From Streptomyces hygroscopicus (lineage in GTDB: Bacteria; Actinomycetota; Actinomycetes; Streptomycetales; Streptomycetaceae): DNA of 64,000 bases. The position numbers were made by a program, and so were the translations under genes. The stretch is from contig NZ_LBMW01000009.1 in the NCBI RefSeq assembly GCF_026168105.1, forward strand, positions 1 to 64,000, in the 5' to 3' direction. Shown piece by piece: positions 1 through 8,207 of the stretch (the first letter of the stretch is position 1; every line of letters starts with the position of its first letter). A model generated the notes under the pieces. The model worked only from the letters and a program-made list of their open reading frames with translations, was not told the origin of the DNA and ran no database searches.

Positions 1-500
1 CGTACGTCGTCGACGGGCTGTCCAAGCGGGTCGCCCCCGGGCTCACCGTCGGCTTCCTGGTGGTGCCGGAGGGGCGTGGCGACGAGGTGGCAGGGGCACT
101 GCGGTCGGGCGGGTGGACGGCGGGGCGGTTCGCGCTGGAGGCGGCCGTGCGGTGGATCGGGGACGGGACCGTGGCACGGCTGGTCGAGGCGAAACGGGAG
201 GACGCCCGGGCGCGCCAGCGGCTGGTCGCGGAGCACCTCGCCGGTTTCGCCGTACGGGCCGACCCGCGGGCGTACTTCGCGTGGTGGAGGCTGCCCCGGC
301 CCTGGCGCGCGGATGTGTTCACGGCGGCCGTGGCCCGGCGGGGGATCGCGGTGACCCCGGGACCCGCCTTCGCGGTCGGCGGCCGTGGGGCGGATGGCGC
401 CGCCGCGGACTGCGTCAGGCTCGGACTTGCGTCGGCTCCTCCGCCGGAACTGGCGGGGGCTCTGCGGACGCTCGCCGCCGTCGCACGTACAGGCCCGTGA
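1..500 (+). CDS. MocR/PdxR-type regulator, aminotransferase-fold domain (5' end outside window)
   Basis: The reading frame is open from base 3 and ends at TGA 498-500. It carries the C-terminal part of a fold-type I PLP aminotransferase domain. The motif DGLSKRVAPGLTVG at its start matches the SK-x-x-x-PGLRxG signature around the PLP-binding lysine (codon 24-26). In MocR regulators this domain follows an N-terminal GntR winged helix, which would lie outside the window, so a free aminotransferase cannot be excluded. The last ~86 bases overlap, on the opposite strand, the 3' end of the next gene. Confidence 0.8.
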   Translation, partial: YVVDGLSKRVAPGLTVGFLVVPEGRGDEVAGALRSGGWTAGRFALEAAVRWIGDGTVARLVEAKREDARARQRLVAEHLAGFAVRADPRAYFAWWRLPRPWRADVFTAAVARRGIAVTPGPAFAVGGRGADGAAADCVRLGLASAPPPELAGALRTLAAVARTGP

Positions 501-1314
501 GCCAGGCGCCCAGGGCGACCGCGAGCCCGACCCCCAGCAGCACCCAGGAGACCATGCGCAGTGTCTCGGTGAGCGCGTCGTAGACCGCGCCCGCGGCGGG
601 GTGGGAGACGCCCGCCGGGAGGTCCTCCAGCGTTATCCGGCGGCCCACCGCGATCGCGATGGCGAGCAGCGCCGCGCCCAGTGCCGTGCCGAGTCCGGTC
701 GCCAGCACGGCCCGGCGGCGGCACACGGACAGCAGGATGCCGGTCAGGGCGAAGCAGGCCGAGGCGACGGGAAGCCAGAAACCGGTGACTTCGAGCACGT
801 GGAACCCCTTCCGGAGCTTCGTCAGGTCCTCCGACTGCAGCAGGGTGATCTTTCTGTGCGCGACCGGGATATGGGTCGCGAACGGCACGTGCTCGTCGGT
901 GAGTTGCCGCTTCATGCGCTCGGTGGCGGGGGCGAGGTCGATGGTGACGGGGCGGTCGCCGCCGTCGTGCAGGGCCCGCATCACCGCGTCGTGGGCGGAG
1001 AGGTTCGCGGTGTCCCAGGCAGTGCGGAAGGCCTCGGTACCGGTGAACGAGCGGACCGCGTCATGTACGAACGTGTGTACGGAACCCTGGAGGGGTGCCC
1101 CGACGTGCACCGTGCGCATGATGCCGTCGGTGACGGCGCTGGCGACGGCGTCGCGGACCTCGGCGTCGGAGGCGAGTGGGGCGGTGGTGGCGGCGTAGCG
1201 GGCGCCGTCCTCGATGCCGTACTTCGCCCACGCGGTGAGGACGCCGAGCGGTGTGAGCAGGCATGCGAGGCCGACCAGCACGGCGGAGAGCATGCTCTGG
1301 AGCTGTCGGGACAC
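415..1314 (-). CDS. hypothetical integral membrane protein
   Basis: 299 residues. One N-terminal membrane segment (about residues 8-30) is followed by a ~140-residue extracytoplasmic-looking region, then about three hydrophobic segments (roughly 180-200, 208-228, 255-278) and a basic, Pro/Glu-rich cytoplasmic tail. It has no catalytic motif that I recognise. The ATG at 1312-1314 opens the frame. The gene is convergent with the MocR-type gene and the two coding ends overlap by 86 bp. Two short inverted repeats lie 66-132 bp upstream of its start. Confidence 0.75.
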   Translation of the reverse strand: MSRQLQSMLSAVLVGLACLLTPLGVLTAWAKYGIEDGARYAATTAPLASDAEVRDAVASAVTDGIMRTVHVGAPLQGSVHTFVHDAVRSFTGTEAFRTAWDTANLSAHDAVMRALHDGGDRPVTIDLAPATERMKRQLTDEHVPFATHIPVAHRKITLLQSEDLTKLRKGFHVLEVTGFWLPVASACFALTGILLSVCRRRAVLATGLGTALGAALLAIAIAVGRRITLEDLPAGVSHPAAGAVYDALTETLRMVSWVLLGVGLAVALGAWLTGLYVRRRRASAEPPPVPAEEPTQVRA

Positions 1315-1798
1315 GCCACCAGCGAAACGTGTCCGCGCAAGGTCGGCGAGCGGATCGCCTGCAAATGGGTTGATATGACCACCCGAAGGGTGAGTGGTGG
1401 CGGGCGGGCGCGGCGCTCTCCGGTGGAGGGTTCACCCGAACGGGTGTTATCTGGTGTGGAAGAGGAAAGCGGCTCAGGCTCCTCGACCGGCCCCGGGAGC
1501 AATCCCGGGTGGCGGGTGAGTGAGGGAGACGCATGAGGCCCCGGCACCGGCATGGGCCGACATGCCGGGGTCTCGTGCGCCGGGGAGCTGGGGAGGGCGG
1601 GGAAGCCGTAACGGGGAAGTGCGCAGGGTGCGCAGGGCGAACGAATCCGTGGAAGCCGGGAGACGGACGGGACTCGGGAAGCTGGGGAGGCGGGTCGACG
1701 AGCGGAGGACGGGAAGCCGGGGCCCGGGACGCGGGTTGGCGGGGAGCCGGGCGCGGCGACCGTGGGTTCCCGCGCCCGGGAGGCGAGCTGATCGAAGG
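1315..1798. other. intergenic region, GC-rich, no gene seen
   Basis: No frame here shows protein-like composition; long open frames read as Arg/Pro/Gly-rich shadows. It contains two short inverted repeats described separately. The rest is simple purine-rich sequence. Confidence 0.6.
1380..1446. promoter_or_regulatory. pair of CACCC-GAA-GGGTG-type inverted repeats
   Basis: CACCCGAAGGGTG at 1380-1392 and CACCCGAACGGGTG at 1433-1446 are near copies of one small dyad, 53 bp apart start to start. They lie upstream of the minus-strand membrane-protein gene starting at 1314, where an operator pair could sit. No regulator can be named. Confidence 0.3.
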
Positions 1799-2269
1799 TC
1801 AGCCGATGCGGTGTCCCTCCGAGTCCTCGTGCGTGTAGTAGCGGTAGAAGTCGGCCAGGAAAACGGCCGCGGCGACCGCGAGCGCGATGGCGGCCGAGCG
1901 CAGCACGCTCTCACCGGTCTGGCTGTACAGGAAGCCGAGCGCGATACCCGCGAACGCCGCCCACAGCACAGCGTGCAATTCGCGCCGCAGGAGCGGCGCC
2001 ACGATGAGCAGACCGATGCACAGCGCCGCGAACACGATCGCGGACACGAAACCGAACAGCAGGTTCCAGCCGGTGATGGGACCGGCGTCGCGCCGCAAGG
2101 CCGCGGCCCAGTAGCCGTAGACGAGTCCGATGGCGACGGGCACCGCCACCCTCGCGACGGCGTGCGTACGCTCGTCGAAGACGTCCGGCGGGCGGTGGAC
2201 CGTCCTGGTCCCGGGGGATGCGGTGATGGACGCGCGTGGTGTTCCGGACGTGGGTGCCGCACGAGCCAT
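1799..2269 (-). CDS. small integral membrane protein, four predicted TM segments
   Basis: 156 residues. A polar, Pro/Thr-rich N-terminus of ~40 residues is followed by four hydrophobic stretches (about 42-60, 68-88, 98-115, 124-142) and a short acidic/His tail. This is a common Streptomyces hypothetical membrane-protein layout. The ATG start at 2269 has GGAG-type sequence just upstream on the minus strand (2276-2284). It is divergent from the oxidoreductase gene at 2460, with a 17-bp tandem repeat array between them. Confidence 0.75.
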   Translation of the reverse strand: MARAAPTSGTPRASITASPGTRTVHRPPDVFDERTHAVARVAVPVAIGLVYGYWAAALRRDAGPITGWNLLFGFVSAIVFAALCIGLLIVAPLLRRELHAVLWAAFAGIALGFLYSQTGESVLRSAAIALAVAAAVFLADFYRYYTHEDSEGHRIG

Positions 2270-2340
2270 GGGAGCACTCCTTCCTCTTCGCTCCTGCCCT
2301 CCAGGTCACACCTGGCCGCGGCGCCCGGCAAGTCGGGATG

Positions 2341-2426
2341 CGCGGGCAATTCGGATGCACGGGCAATTCGGATGCACAGGCAATTCGGATGGACGGGCAG
2401 GTCGGATGGACGGGCAGGTCGGGATG
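2341..2426. repeat. 17-bp tandem repeat array in a divergent promoter region
   Basis: Five adjacent units of about 17 bp: 2341-2357, 2358-2374, 2375-2391, 2392-2408 and 2409-2426 (18 bp). The core is GGGCAATTCGGATG, drifting to GGGCAGGTCGGATG. A degenerate copy precedes at about 2326-2340. The array ends 33 bp before the ATG at 2460. Confidence 0.85.
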
Positions 2427-2459
2427 CAAGGGCCCCGCGCGCGTGTTTCGCTGGGCTTC

Positions 2460-3095
2460 ATGAGGATCGTGCTGTTCGGGGCGACGGGGATGGTGGGCAG
2501 CCGGATCGTCGCGGAGGCCACGCAGCGCGGACACCGGGTCACGACCGTGAGCCGCTCCGGTCGGTCGCCGGTGCCCGGGGTGACGGCCGCGGCGGCGGAC
2601 GCCACGGACCCGGCCAAGGTCGCCGCGCTGGCGGCGGGTGCCGACGTGGTGGCCAGCGCGTGCGCACCGCCACGAAACGGTTCGGACCCGAAGGAGCCGT
2701 TCCTCGCCCTCAACCGCGCTCTGGTCCGCGGCACGCGCGAGGCCGGGGTACGGCGGCTCGTCGTGGTCGGAGGCGCGGGCAGTCTGGAGGTGGCGCCCGG
2801 GCAGGCGCTGAGCGACCAGCCCGGGTTCCCCGAGGCGGTCCTGCCCGAGGCGCTCGCCCACAGCGCGGTCCTGGAGTACTACCGCACGGTCGACGACCTG
2901 GACTGGACGTACGTCTCCCCCGCCGCCGAGATCGCCCCCGGCGAACGCACGGGCAGCTTCCGCGTGGACGGTGACCGGCTGCTCACCGACGCGGACGGCA
3001 ACAGCCGGATCAGCGCCGAGGACTACGCGGTCGCATTCGTCGACGAACTGGAGCAGGGCGCCCATACACGCGCGCGCATGTCGGTCGCGTACTGA
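2460..3095 (+). CDS. NAD(P)-dependent oxidoreductase, NAD(P)H-binding (NmrA/YwnB-like)
   Basis: 211 residues. The N-terminus MRIVLFGATGMVG is the GxxGxxG dinucleotide-binding loop of atypical short-chain dehydrogenases. RRLVVVGGAGSLEV and the C-terminal ISAEDYAVAFVDELE match the SDR_a5/YwnB-like group that acts on unknown small substrates. The frame is open further upstream through the 17-bp repeats, but the Rossmann motif directly after ATG 2460 fixes the start. No strong ribosome site is visible. Confidence 0.85.
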   Translation: MRIVLFGATGMVGSRIVAEATQRGHRVTTVSRSGRSPVPGVTAAAADATDPAKVAALAAGADVVASACAPPRNGSDPKEPFLALNRALVRGTREAGVRRLVVVGGAGSLEVAPGQALSDQPGFPEAVLPEALAHSAVLEYYRTVDDLDWTYVSPAAEIAPGERTGSFRVDGDRLLTDADGNSRISAEDYAVAFVDELEQGAHTRARMSVAY

Positions 3096-3109
3096 CCGGA
3101 CGGACGGCG

Positions 3110-3470
3110 ACGCGGGTGCCTGACAGGCGACCGCCGCATCAACGGCCGGAGGAGGGCCGGTCCCTGCCGCCCGGCGACGCCCCCCCGCTGGGCCTCGGCG
3201 AACTGGCCCGAGGGGCCGTCGGCCACGCTGCACGTGCCGCTCGCGCCCGGCGAGACGCTGCTGCTGGTCACGGACGGGATGGTCGAGGCACGGAACGCCC
3301 CCGGGAAGTTCTTCCCGCTGCGGGATCGGGTGGCCCGCGCGGTCGCCGAGGATCCGCGCGCCGCCGAGCCGGGCCGTCCGGTGCGCCCAGTCCGCGATGG
3401 CACGCTGCGCCACCGCGGGGGGCGTCTCGAGGTCGACACGACGATCTTCGCGGTACGACGGGGGCGGGCG
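3110..3470 (+). pseudogene. remnant of a SpoIIE/RsbU-type PP2C phosphatase
   Basis: Pieces of a phosphatase C-terminus are readable in two frames. PPLGLGEL lies in the frame of position 3116. After a shift, LHVPLAPGETLLLVTDGMVEAR runs from about 3226 and GRLEVDTTIFAVRR ends the match near 3460. In intact family members these blocks are continuous (GDxLLLYTDGLVEAR, then D-D-A-T). The N-terminal half, with GDWYD and GDVxGHG, is absent and there is a frameshift near 3210. I infer a dead gene joined directly to the next remnant. Confidence 0.7.
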
Positions 3471-3532
3471 CCCGGCGGCCTGCAGCGAACGCCCGGTCCC
3501 CGCGTCCGACCGCACGGTGCGAGGCTGGAGGC

Positions 3533-3736
3533 ATGCGGCAGGCGTACGGGACCGTGGGCAGGGGCGGGGCGGACGCTCCGGCGACTCCCCGTCCGATCGA
3601 GACGGTGTGGAAGACCGGCTACCGCTTCGGCCCGCCGACGGACGAGCCCTCCCCCGACATCGAACCCCGCCGCGAACGCCATCACGAACCTCACCGCGAA
3701 CGCCATCACGAACACCACGACGACCGGACGGGCTGA
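3533..3736 (+). pseudogene. remnant: C-terminal tip of an OmpR-type response regulator
   Basis: The frame ending at TGA 3734-3736 contains ATPRPIETVWKTGYRF, the last strand and wing of an OmpR/PhoB winged helix (typically PRxIETVWGVGYRF). Everything upstream (receiver domain and most of the DNA-binding domain) is missing and phosphatase-like sequence takes its place. The stop lies 6 bp before the kinase GTG, the usual spacing of a two-component operon. A 67-residue peptide could be made from ATG 3533, but it could not act as a regulator. Confidence 0.7.
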
Positions 3737-3742
3737 CCGGCC

Positions 3743-4852
3743 GTGCACGCCACCCTGCTCATCGCCCTCCTGGCCTTCCTCGGCGCCGTCGCGGCCGGGC
3801 TCGCCGGGGCGGTCGCGCTGGTGCTGTTGCGGCGGCGGTCGCTGGTCGCCTCGCTCGTGGTCGTGGCGGTCGTCGCCGTGACCGCGATGCTCGCGGGGAC
3901 GCTCGCCGTGGCCTGGGCGATGTTCCTGTCACCGCACGACCTGACCGTCGTCACCACGGTCGCCGCGATGGCCGCCGTCGTGTCCCTCGCCACCGCCCTG
4001 ATGCTCGGCCGCTGGGTCGTGTCCCGCAGCCGGGCGCTCACGGACGCGGCCCGCACCCTCGGCGACGGCGCCGACTTCACCGCGCCCCCCGGCCCCGCCA
4101 CCGCTGAACTCGCCGCGCTCAGCAGGCAGTTGGCAGCCACCAGTGCCCGCCTGGCCGAGTCCCGGGACCGCGAGCGCGATCTGGAAGCATCGCGGCGCGA
4201 ACTCGTCGCCCGGATCTCGCACGATCTGCGCACCCCGCTCGCCGGCCTGCGCGCGATGACAGAGGCGCTGGAGGACGGCGTGTCCGCCGAACCCGAACGC
4301 TACCTTCGCCAGATCCGCACCGAGGTCGAACGCCTCGACGCCATGGTGCGCGACCTGTTCGAACTCTCCCGTATCCACGCGGGCACCCTCGCCCTGTCCC
4401 TCTCCCGCATCTCGGCCTACGACCTCGTCGACGAGGCGATCGCGGGAGCGGAACCACTCGCCCGCGAGCTGGGCGTACGGCTGGTCGGCGGGCGGGTCGA
4501 CCCCGTGCCGGTCGAGGCCGACGGCCGGGAGATGAGCTGCGTGCTGGGCAACCTGCTGGTCAACGCGATCCGGCGGACGCCCGCGCACGGCACGGTCGCG
4601 GTGGCCGCCGAGCGCTGCCCGGCCGGGGTCGTCCTCTCGGTCACCGACGGCTGCGGCGGGATCCCGGAGGAGGACCTGCCGCGCGTCTTCGAGGCGGGCT
4701 GGCGCGGTTCGGACACGCGGACCCCGCCCGGGGCGGGTCTCGGACTCGCCATCGTCCGCGGCATCGTGCAGGCCCACCACGGCCGGGCCGCGGTCCGCAA
4801 CGTCGCCGGCGGCTGCCGCTTCGAGGTGACGCTCCCGGCGGCCGCCACCTGA
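3743..4852 (+). CDS. sensor histidine kinase (orphaned)
   Basis: 369 residues, GTG start. Two N-terminal membrane segments (about 4-30 and 36-62) and a further hydrophobic stretch (68-90) lead into a HAMP-like linker. The HisKA phosphoacceptor is in ARISHDLRTPLAG, His160. The HATPase has its N box at NLLVNAIRR (270-277), then a G1 box DGCGGI, and GAGLGLAIVRGIV as G2. The extracytoplasmic loop is very short, so sensing may be membrane-internal. Its cognate response regulator upstream is reduced to a C-terminal stub, so phosphotransfer must go to another regulator, if the kinase is still used. Confidence 0.9.
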   Translation: MHATLLIALLAFLGAVAAGLAGAVALVLLRRRSLVASLVVVAVVAVTAMLAGTLAVAWAMFLSPHDLTVVTTVAAMAAVVSLATALMLGRWVVSRSRALTDAARTLGDGADFTAPPGPATAELAALSRQLAATSARLAESRDRERDLEASRRELVARISHDLRTPLAGLRAMTEALEDGVSAEPERYLRQIRTEVERLDAMVRDLFELSRIHAGTLALSLSRISAYDLVDEAIAGAEPLARELGVRLVGGRVDPVPVEADGREMSCVLGNLLVNAIRRTPAHGTVAVAAERCPAGVVLSVTDGCGGIPEEDLPRVFEAGWRGSDTRTPPGAGLGLAIVRGIVQAHHGRAAVRNVAGGCRFEVTLPAAAT

Positions 4853-4980
4853 CCCCCCTGCCGTCTCACCCCTCTGCCGCACAACCCGTGCCATAGGCGG
4901 GCGTTTGCTCTGCCTCCGTCGCCCCTTTGCAGGCGCAGCGGTTACCGTGCTGACGTAAGTGATCGATCGGGGAGGGAACG

Positions 4981-6435
4981 ATGCCCGGAACCGTGCTGCT
5001 GCTCGCGGCCTCGCCCGCGGGCAAGGGGTGTCTGGTGGACGCGTCGTCCGTGCTCCCGGTGCTCGCGGCCGTCGCCCCGCCGGTGCTGTCGGGCACGGAC
5101 ACGGCGAATGTCGTCGAACTCGTCGACCCGCTGGAGCCGCAGGCCGTCCTCACCCGGCTGCGGGCCGCCGCGACCGCGCCCGGTCCGCTGACGGTGTTCC
5201 TCACCGGGCAGCTCCAGCTCGACCGCCGCCAGCGCCTGCCGCATCTGGCGCTGGCCCGCACCACGGCGGCCACGGTCCGCTACACGGGGTTCCCCTGGCA
5301 CTGGATCCGCGAGGAACTGCGGCTGCGGCCGCCGGGTGCGACGACGGTGTTCGCGGATCTGCATGCGGACCCGGAGACCTGGCAGCACCTTGTCGCCAGC
5401 CCCCTGGACTGCGGCCCGTCGGTCCCGCTCTACGGCCGCCTCGCCCCGCCGCCGCCACGCCGCGCACTGGCGGTTCCGGCGTACATGAAGACGCTGGCGA
5501 CGATCCTGCGCAGCGGCCACCGCCCGGACCCGGCGACCCTCCACCAGCAGACGCTGACCCGGGTGTACGCGGACACCGGCGCGCAGGGGGACATCGTCCT
5601 GTCTCCTGCCCTCAACCACCCGGTACCGGCGCGGAGCTGGCAGACCCCGCACACCTCGCACACCCCGCACACATCTGGGACCCCGCACACCCCACGGAAC
5701 CTGGAGAACCCCAGGACCGCGCACGACCCCCAGACCCCGTACATCCCCCAGGCCCTGGACATCCCGTACACCCCCCGGCCCTCGCACGCGCCGGGGTCGG
5801 CCCGGACACGGCAGACGGCCCCGGCCCCCGTACCGTCCCAGGCCGGAGCCCCGACTGCCTGGGATTCCCCCGCTCCCCTGGATACCCCCGCTCCTCCGGC
5901 TACCTCGGCTCCTCCGGCTACCTCGGCTCCTCCGGCTACCTCGGCTCCTCTGGATACCTCGGCTTTCCTGGATACCCCGGCTCCCTTGGATACCCCGGCC
6001 CCTCCGGATCCGCACGCCGCGCTCACGGCCGCCGTCCAGGACGGGCGGCACGCGGAGGCGGCCGATCTCGCGGCACGGTGGGAGCGGTCCGCGCTGCGGG
6101 AGCACGGCCCGGGCTCCGAGGAGTCGCTGCACTGGATGGAGGTCCGCGCCGACCTCGCGATGCTCGCGGGTGATGCCGACCGCAGCTGTGAGACCTGGCT
6201 GTCGGTCGCCAACGCCCGTCTGTCGGCCGGTCAGAGTCCCAAGGACCCGGCGGTGGAGGCGGCCGTCGACCGAGCGCACCACCAGTGGGGCCGGATGGGC
6301 GATCCGGTCCGGGCTCGTGAACTGGGCCCTGCGCTCGCCGACTTGCGCGCACGGGTGCCGGGACGGCGCGAAGGTGCCCTGATCCACGTCCAGGAGCACC
6401 TGCGCCGTCTTCAGCAGCTTCAGAGCCAGCCGTGA
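4981..6435 (+). CDS. caspase-like fold / TPR-like protein with Pro-Thr repeat linker
   Basis: 484 residues; the start ATG 4981 follows GGGGAGGGAACG. Residues 1-150 resemble actinobacterial caspase-like (CHAT/peptidase C14-like) domains: LLLAAS at the first strand, then LTVFLTGQLQLDRR where active members have an S/AGHG, then TTVFADLHADPETW where active members have DCCHS. The His and Cys of the dyad are thus not seen. A low-complexity linker (about 215-345) is rich in HTPHT and APPATS repeats. The C-terminal ~140 residues are helical, TPR-like (DGRHAEAADLAARWERSAL). The assignment rests on pattern similarity only. Confidence 0.55.
   Translation: MPGTVLLLAASPAGKGCLVDASSVLPVLAAVAPPVLSGTDTANVVELVDPLEPQAVLTRLRAAATAPGPLTVFLTGQLQLDRRQRLPHLALARTTAATVRYTGFPWHWIREELRLRPPGATTVFADLHADPETWQHLVASPLDCGPSVPLYGRLAPPPPRRALAVPAYMKTLATILRSGHRPDPATLHQQTLTRVYADTGAQGDIVLSPALNHPVPARSWQTPHTSHTPHTSGTPHTPRNLENPRTAHDPQTPYIPQALDIPYTPRPSHAPGSARTRQTAPAPVPSQAGAPTAWDSPAPLDTPAPPATSAPPATSAPPATSAPLDTSAFLDTPAPLDTPAPPDPHAALTAAVQDGRHAEAADLAARWERSALREHGPGSEESLHWMEVRADLAMLAGDADRSCETWLSVANARLSAGQSPKDPAVEAAVDRAHHQWGRMGDPVRARELGPALADLRARVPGRREGALIHVQEHLRRLQQLQSQP
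5873..5998. repeat. 18-bp coding tandem repeat (seven units)
   Basis: Seven contiguous 18-bp units close to CTCCTCCGGCTACCTCGG inside the gene at 4981-6435. Three units (5891-5944) are identical; the flanking ones carry TGGATAC instead of CGGCTAC. They encode six-residue Ala/Pro/Thr/Ser repeats in the linker, so unit changes keep the frame. Confidence 0.85.
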
Positions 6436-6553
6436 CGGCGCACGGCCGCGCGTGCCCCAGCCGGTGAAGACGAAGTACTTCCAGCTCCCGTGCGTCGACG
6501 AGTGCGCCGAGTGCGCCGGGTGTGCCGAGGGCGGCGAGTGTGCGAAGACCGGC

Positions 6554-7795
6554 TCATGTCAGTGACACATGCGCAAGTGCCCCCGAGACCAGGGTCGTTA
6601 CGCCGGGCAGGAGCGTGGACAGGTCGGGCGCGAAGTGGGGGCTGTGGTTGCTCGGGACCGCCGCGAACTTCTCCATCAGCTCCGCGCCCGGCGCCACCTC
6701 CCACACATCGGCCGGCGTGGTGGTCACGAACCAGTACGCGTACGGGACCCCGTCCGGCGCCAGATGCGGGAAGTCCTCGCTGCCCATCGCGGGGCCGGGG
6801 TCGAAGACCGTGGCCGCGCCGAACACCTCGCCGTGCACGGCGGCCACCCGGCGGTCCGTGCCCGCGTCGTTGACCGTGGCCGGGAAGTCGGCGCCCACGG
6901 TCACCTCGGGCTCGCGCGGGCAGCCCGCGGCCAGGCACTCTCCCGCCGCGATGCGCCGGACGGCGGCGGTCATCCGGTCGCGGACCTCGGCCGACTGCGT
7001 GCGCAGGTTCAGGGCGATGTGCGCCCGGGACGGGATGATGTTGTGCCGGGTGCCCGCCTCGATCCGGCCCACGGTGAGCACCGCGGAGTCGCGCGCGGCT
7101 GTCTCCCGGCTGACCACGGTCTGCAGACGGGTGACGAGGTATGCGGCCGTCACCACGGGGTCCACGGTCGACTCCGGGCGCGAGCCGTGGCCGCCCCGGC
7201 CGTGCACGACGACGTCCATGTCCGTCGAGGCGGACAGGATCAGTCCCGGGGAGTGCGCGTAGAGCCCGGCCGGGCCCGGGGCCGCGTGCTGGGCGAGCAG
7301 CACGTCGGGGCGCGGAAAGCGCTCGTACAGCCCGTCCGCCACCATCGCCCGCGCGCCCTGGCCGGTCTCCTCGGCGGGCTGCCCCACGACCACCAGCGTG
7401 CCCGACCAGGTGTCGCGTCCGGCGGCCAGCGCCCGAGCCGCGCCCGCCAGCCAGGTGACGTGCAGATCGTGCCCGCAGGCGTGCATCGTCCCGGGCACCT
7501 CCGAGGCGTACGGCAGTCCCGTCTCCTCGGCGACCGGCAGCGCGTCCATGTCGGCGCGCAGCAGGACGGTGGGCCCCTCGCCGTTGCGCAGCACGCCGAC
7601 GACCCCGGTGCCGCCGACGCCCTCGGCGGTCTCGAACCCCGCCGTGCGCAGGACCTCGGTGAGTTTCCCGGCCGTACGGTGCTCGCGCAGGGACAGTTCG
7701 GGATGACGGTGCAGATCCCGGTAGAAGCCCTCCAGGCCGGTGACCGGGAGGTCTGCGGTGAGGTCCAGCGCGGTGCGTGCGGCGGGGGAGGTCAC
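6554..7795 (-). CDS. M20-family amidohydrolase (hippurate/N-acyl-amino-acid hydrolase type)
   Basis: 413 residues, GTG start at 7793-7795. It has the M20D layout: DLHRHPELSLREHRT near the N-terminus, metal ligands in ACGHDLHVTWLAG (CGH..H), PAEETGQGA (EE) and LAQHAAPG, the dimerisation domain with GRGGHGSRPE, and C-terminal GPAMGSEDFPHL. Family members remove acyl groups from amino acids using two metal ions in the cytosol. The substrate cannot be told from sequence. It stands alone, convergent with the gene ending at 6435. Confidence 0.9.
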   Translation of the reverse strand: MTSPAARTALDLTADLPVTGLEGFYRDLHRHPELSLREHRTAGKLTEVLRTAGFETAEGVGGTGVVGVLRNGEGPTVLLRADMDALPVAEETGLPYASEVPGTMHACGHDLHVTWLAGAARALAAGRDTWSGTLVVVGQPAEETGQGARAMVADGLYERFPRPDVLLAQHAAPGPAGLYAHSPGLILSASTDMDVVVHGRGGHGSRPESTVDPVVTAAYLVTRLQTVVSRETAARDSAVLTVGRIEAGTRHNIIPSRAHIALNLRTQSAEVRDRMTAAVRRIAAGECLAAGCPREPEVTVGADFPATVNDAGTDRRVAAVHGEVFGAATVFDPGPAMGSEDFPHLAPDGVPYAYWFVTTTPADVWEVAPGAELMEKFAAVPSNHSPHFAPDLSTLLPGVTTLVSGALAHVSLT

Positions 7796-7846
7796 AGGGC
7801 AAGCGTATGCCGGTGCCGGGCGCCGCCGCCCGCCTGCGGAAAGGGT

Positions 7847-8062
7847 TCAGGCGGTGGGGTGCTGGACGTGCCGGACCTGCCGGACGTGCTCGGTGTGCGG
7901 AACCGGCCCCGCCGCCCGGGCGGGGCCCGTGTCGGCCGCCGCGATCAGGGCGGCCACGGCTACGACGGCCGCGGCGAAGCCCCTGGCGTACCGCGCGGAT
8001 ACGCGTCCCTGGCGCACGGAAAGGTGTCCGAGCACGGCAACCGACCTCGCAATTACAGCCAC
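7847..8062 (-). CDS. small exported peptide precursor (hypothetical)
   Basis: Up to 71 residues. From GTG 8062 or an internal GTG, a basic N-terminus (RQGRVSARYARG) is followed by a ~17-residue Ala/Val hydrophobic core and an AxA-type site (GPARAA). This leaves a mature peptide of only about 20 residues, rich in His and Val. The best start is unclear: 8062 lacks a ribosome site, while the GTG ~27 bp further in has AGG upstream. It is divergent from the XRE-TPR regulator at 8208, the arrangement of peptide-sensing regulators. It may also be a chance frame. Confidence 0.45.
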   Translation of the reverse strand: MAVIARSVAVLGHLSVRQGRVSARYARGFAAAVVAVAALIAAADTGPARAAGPVPHTEHVRQVRHVQHPTA

Positions 8063-8189
8063 GGATCAAGCGCATTTAACGTGCTCCCAACTTAGGGTGT
8101 GGGCCGCCTCACGGGAAGGGAGTCATGGGGCTGGATTGCCCAAGCGGTAGCCCCGAACGAATTGACAGGAAGTCAGTAATGCGTCCTCC

Positions 8190-8203
8190 GTAAGTGCACT
8201 TAC
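8190..8203. promoter_or_regulatory. 14-bp perfect palindrome before the XRE-TPR gene
   Basis: GTAAGTGCACTTAC is a perfect dyad whose right end lies 4 bp before ATG 8208. Binding here would block translation start or promoter clearance, as in autoregulation by a homodimeric HTH protein. The half-site AGTAA also occurs at 8175-8179. Confidence 0.45.
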
Positions 8204-8207
8204 TGGC

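Noticed and set aside
2341..2426. CRISPR-like array
   Set aside because: Units are contiguous 17-mers without spacers and there are no cas genes.
6420..8075. Long minus-strand frames (up to 551 codons) over the M20 gene
   Set aside because: Arg/Gly/Pro-rich composition typical of out-of-frame reading in high-GC DNA; the M20 frame carries all family motifs.
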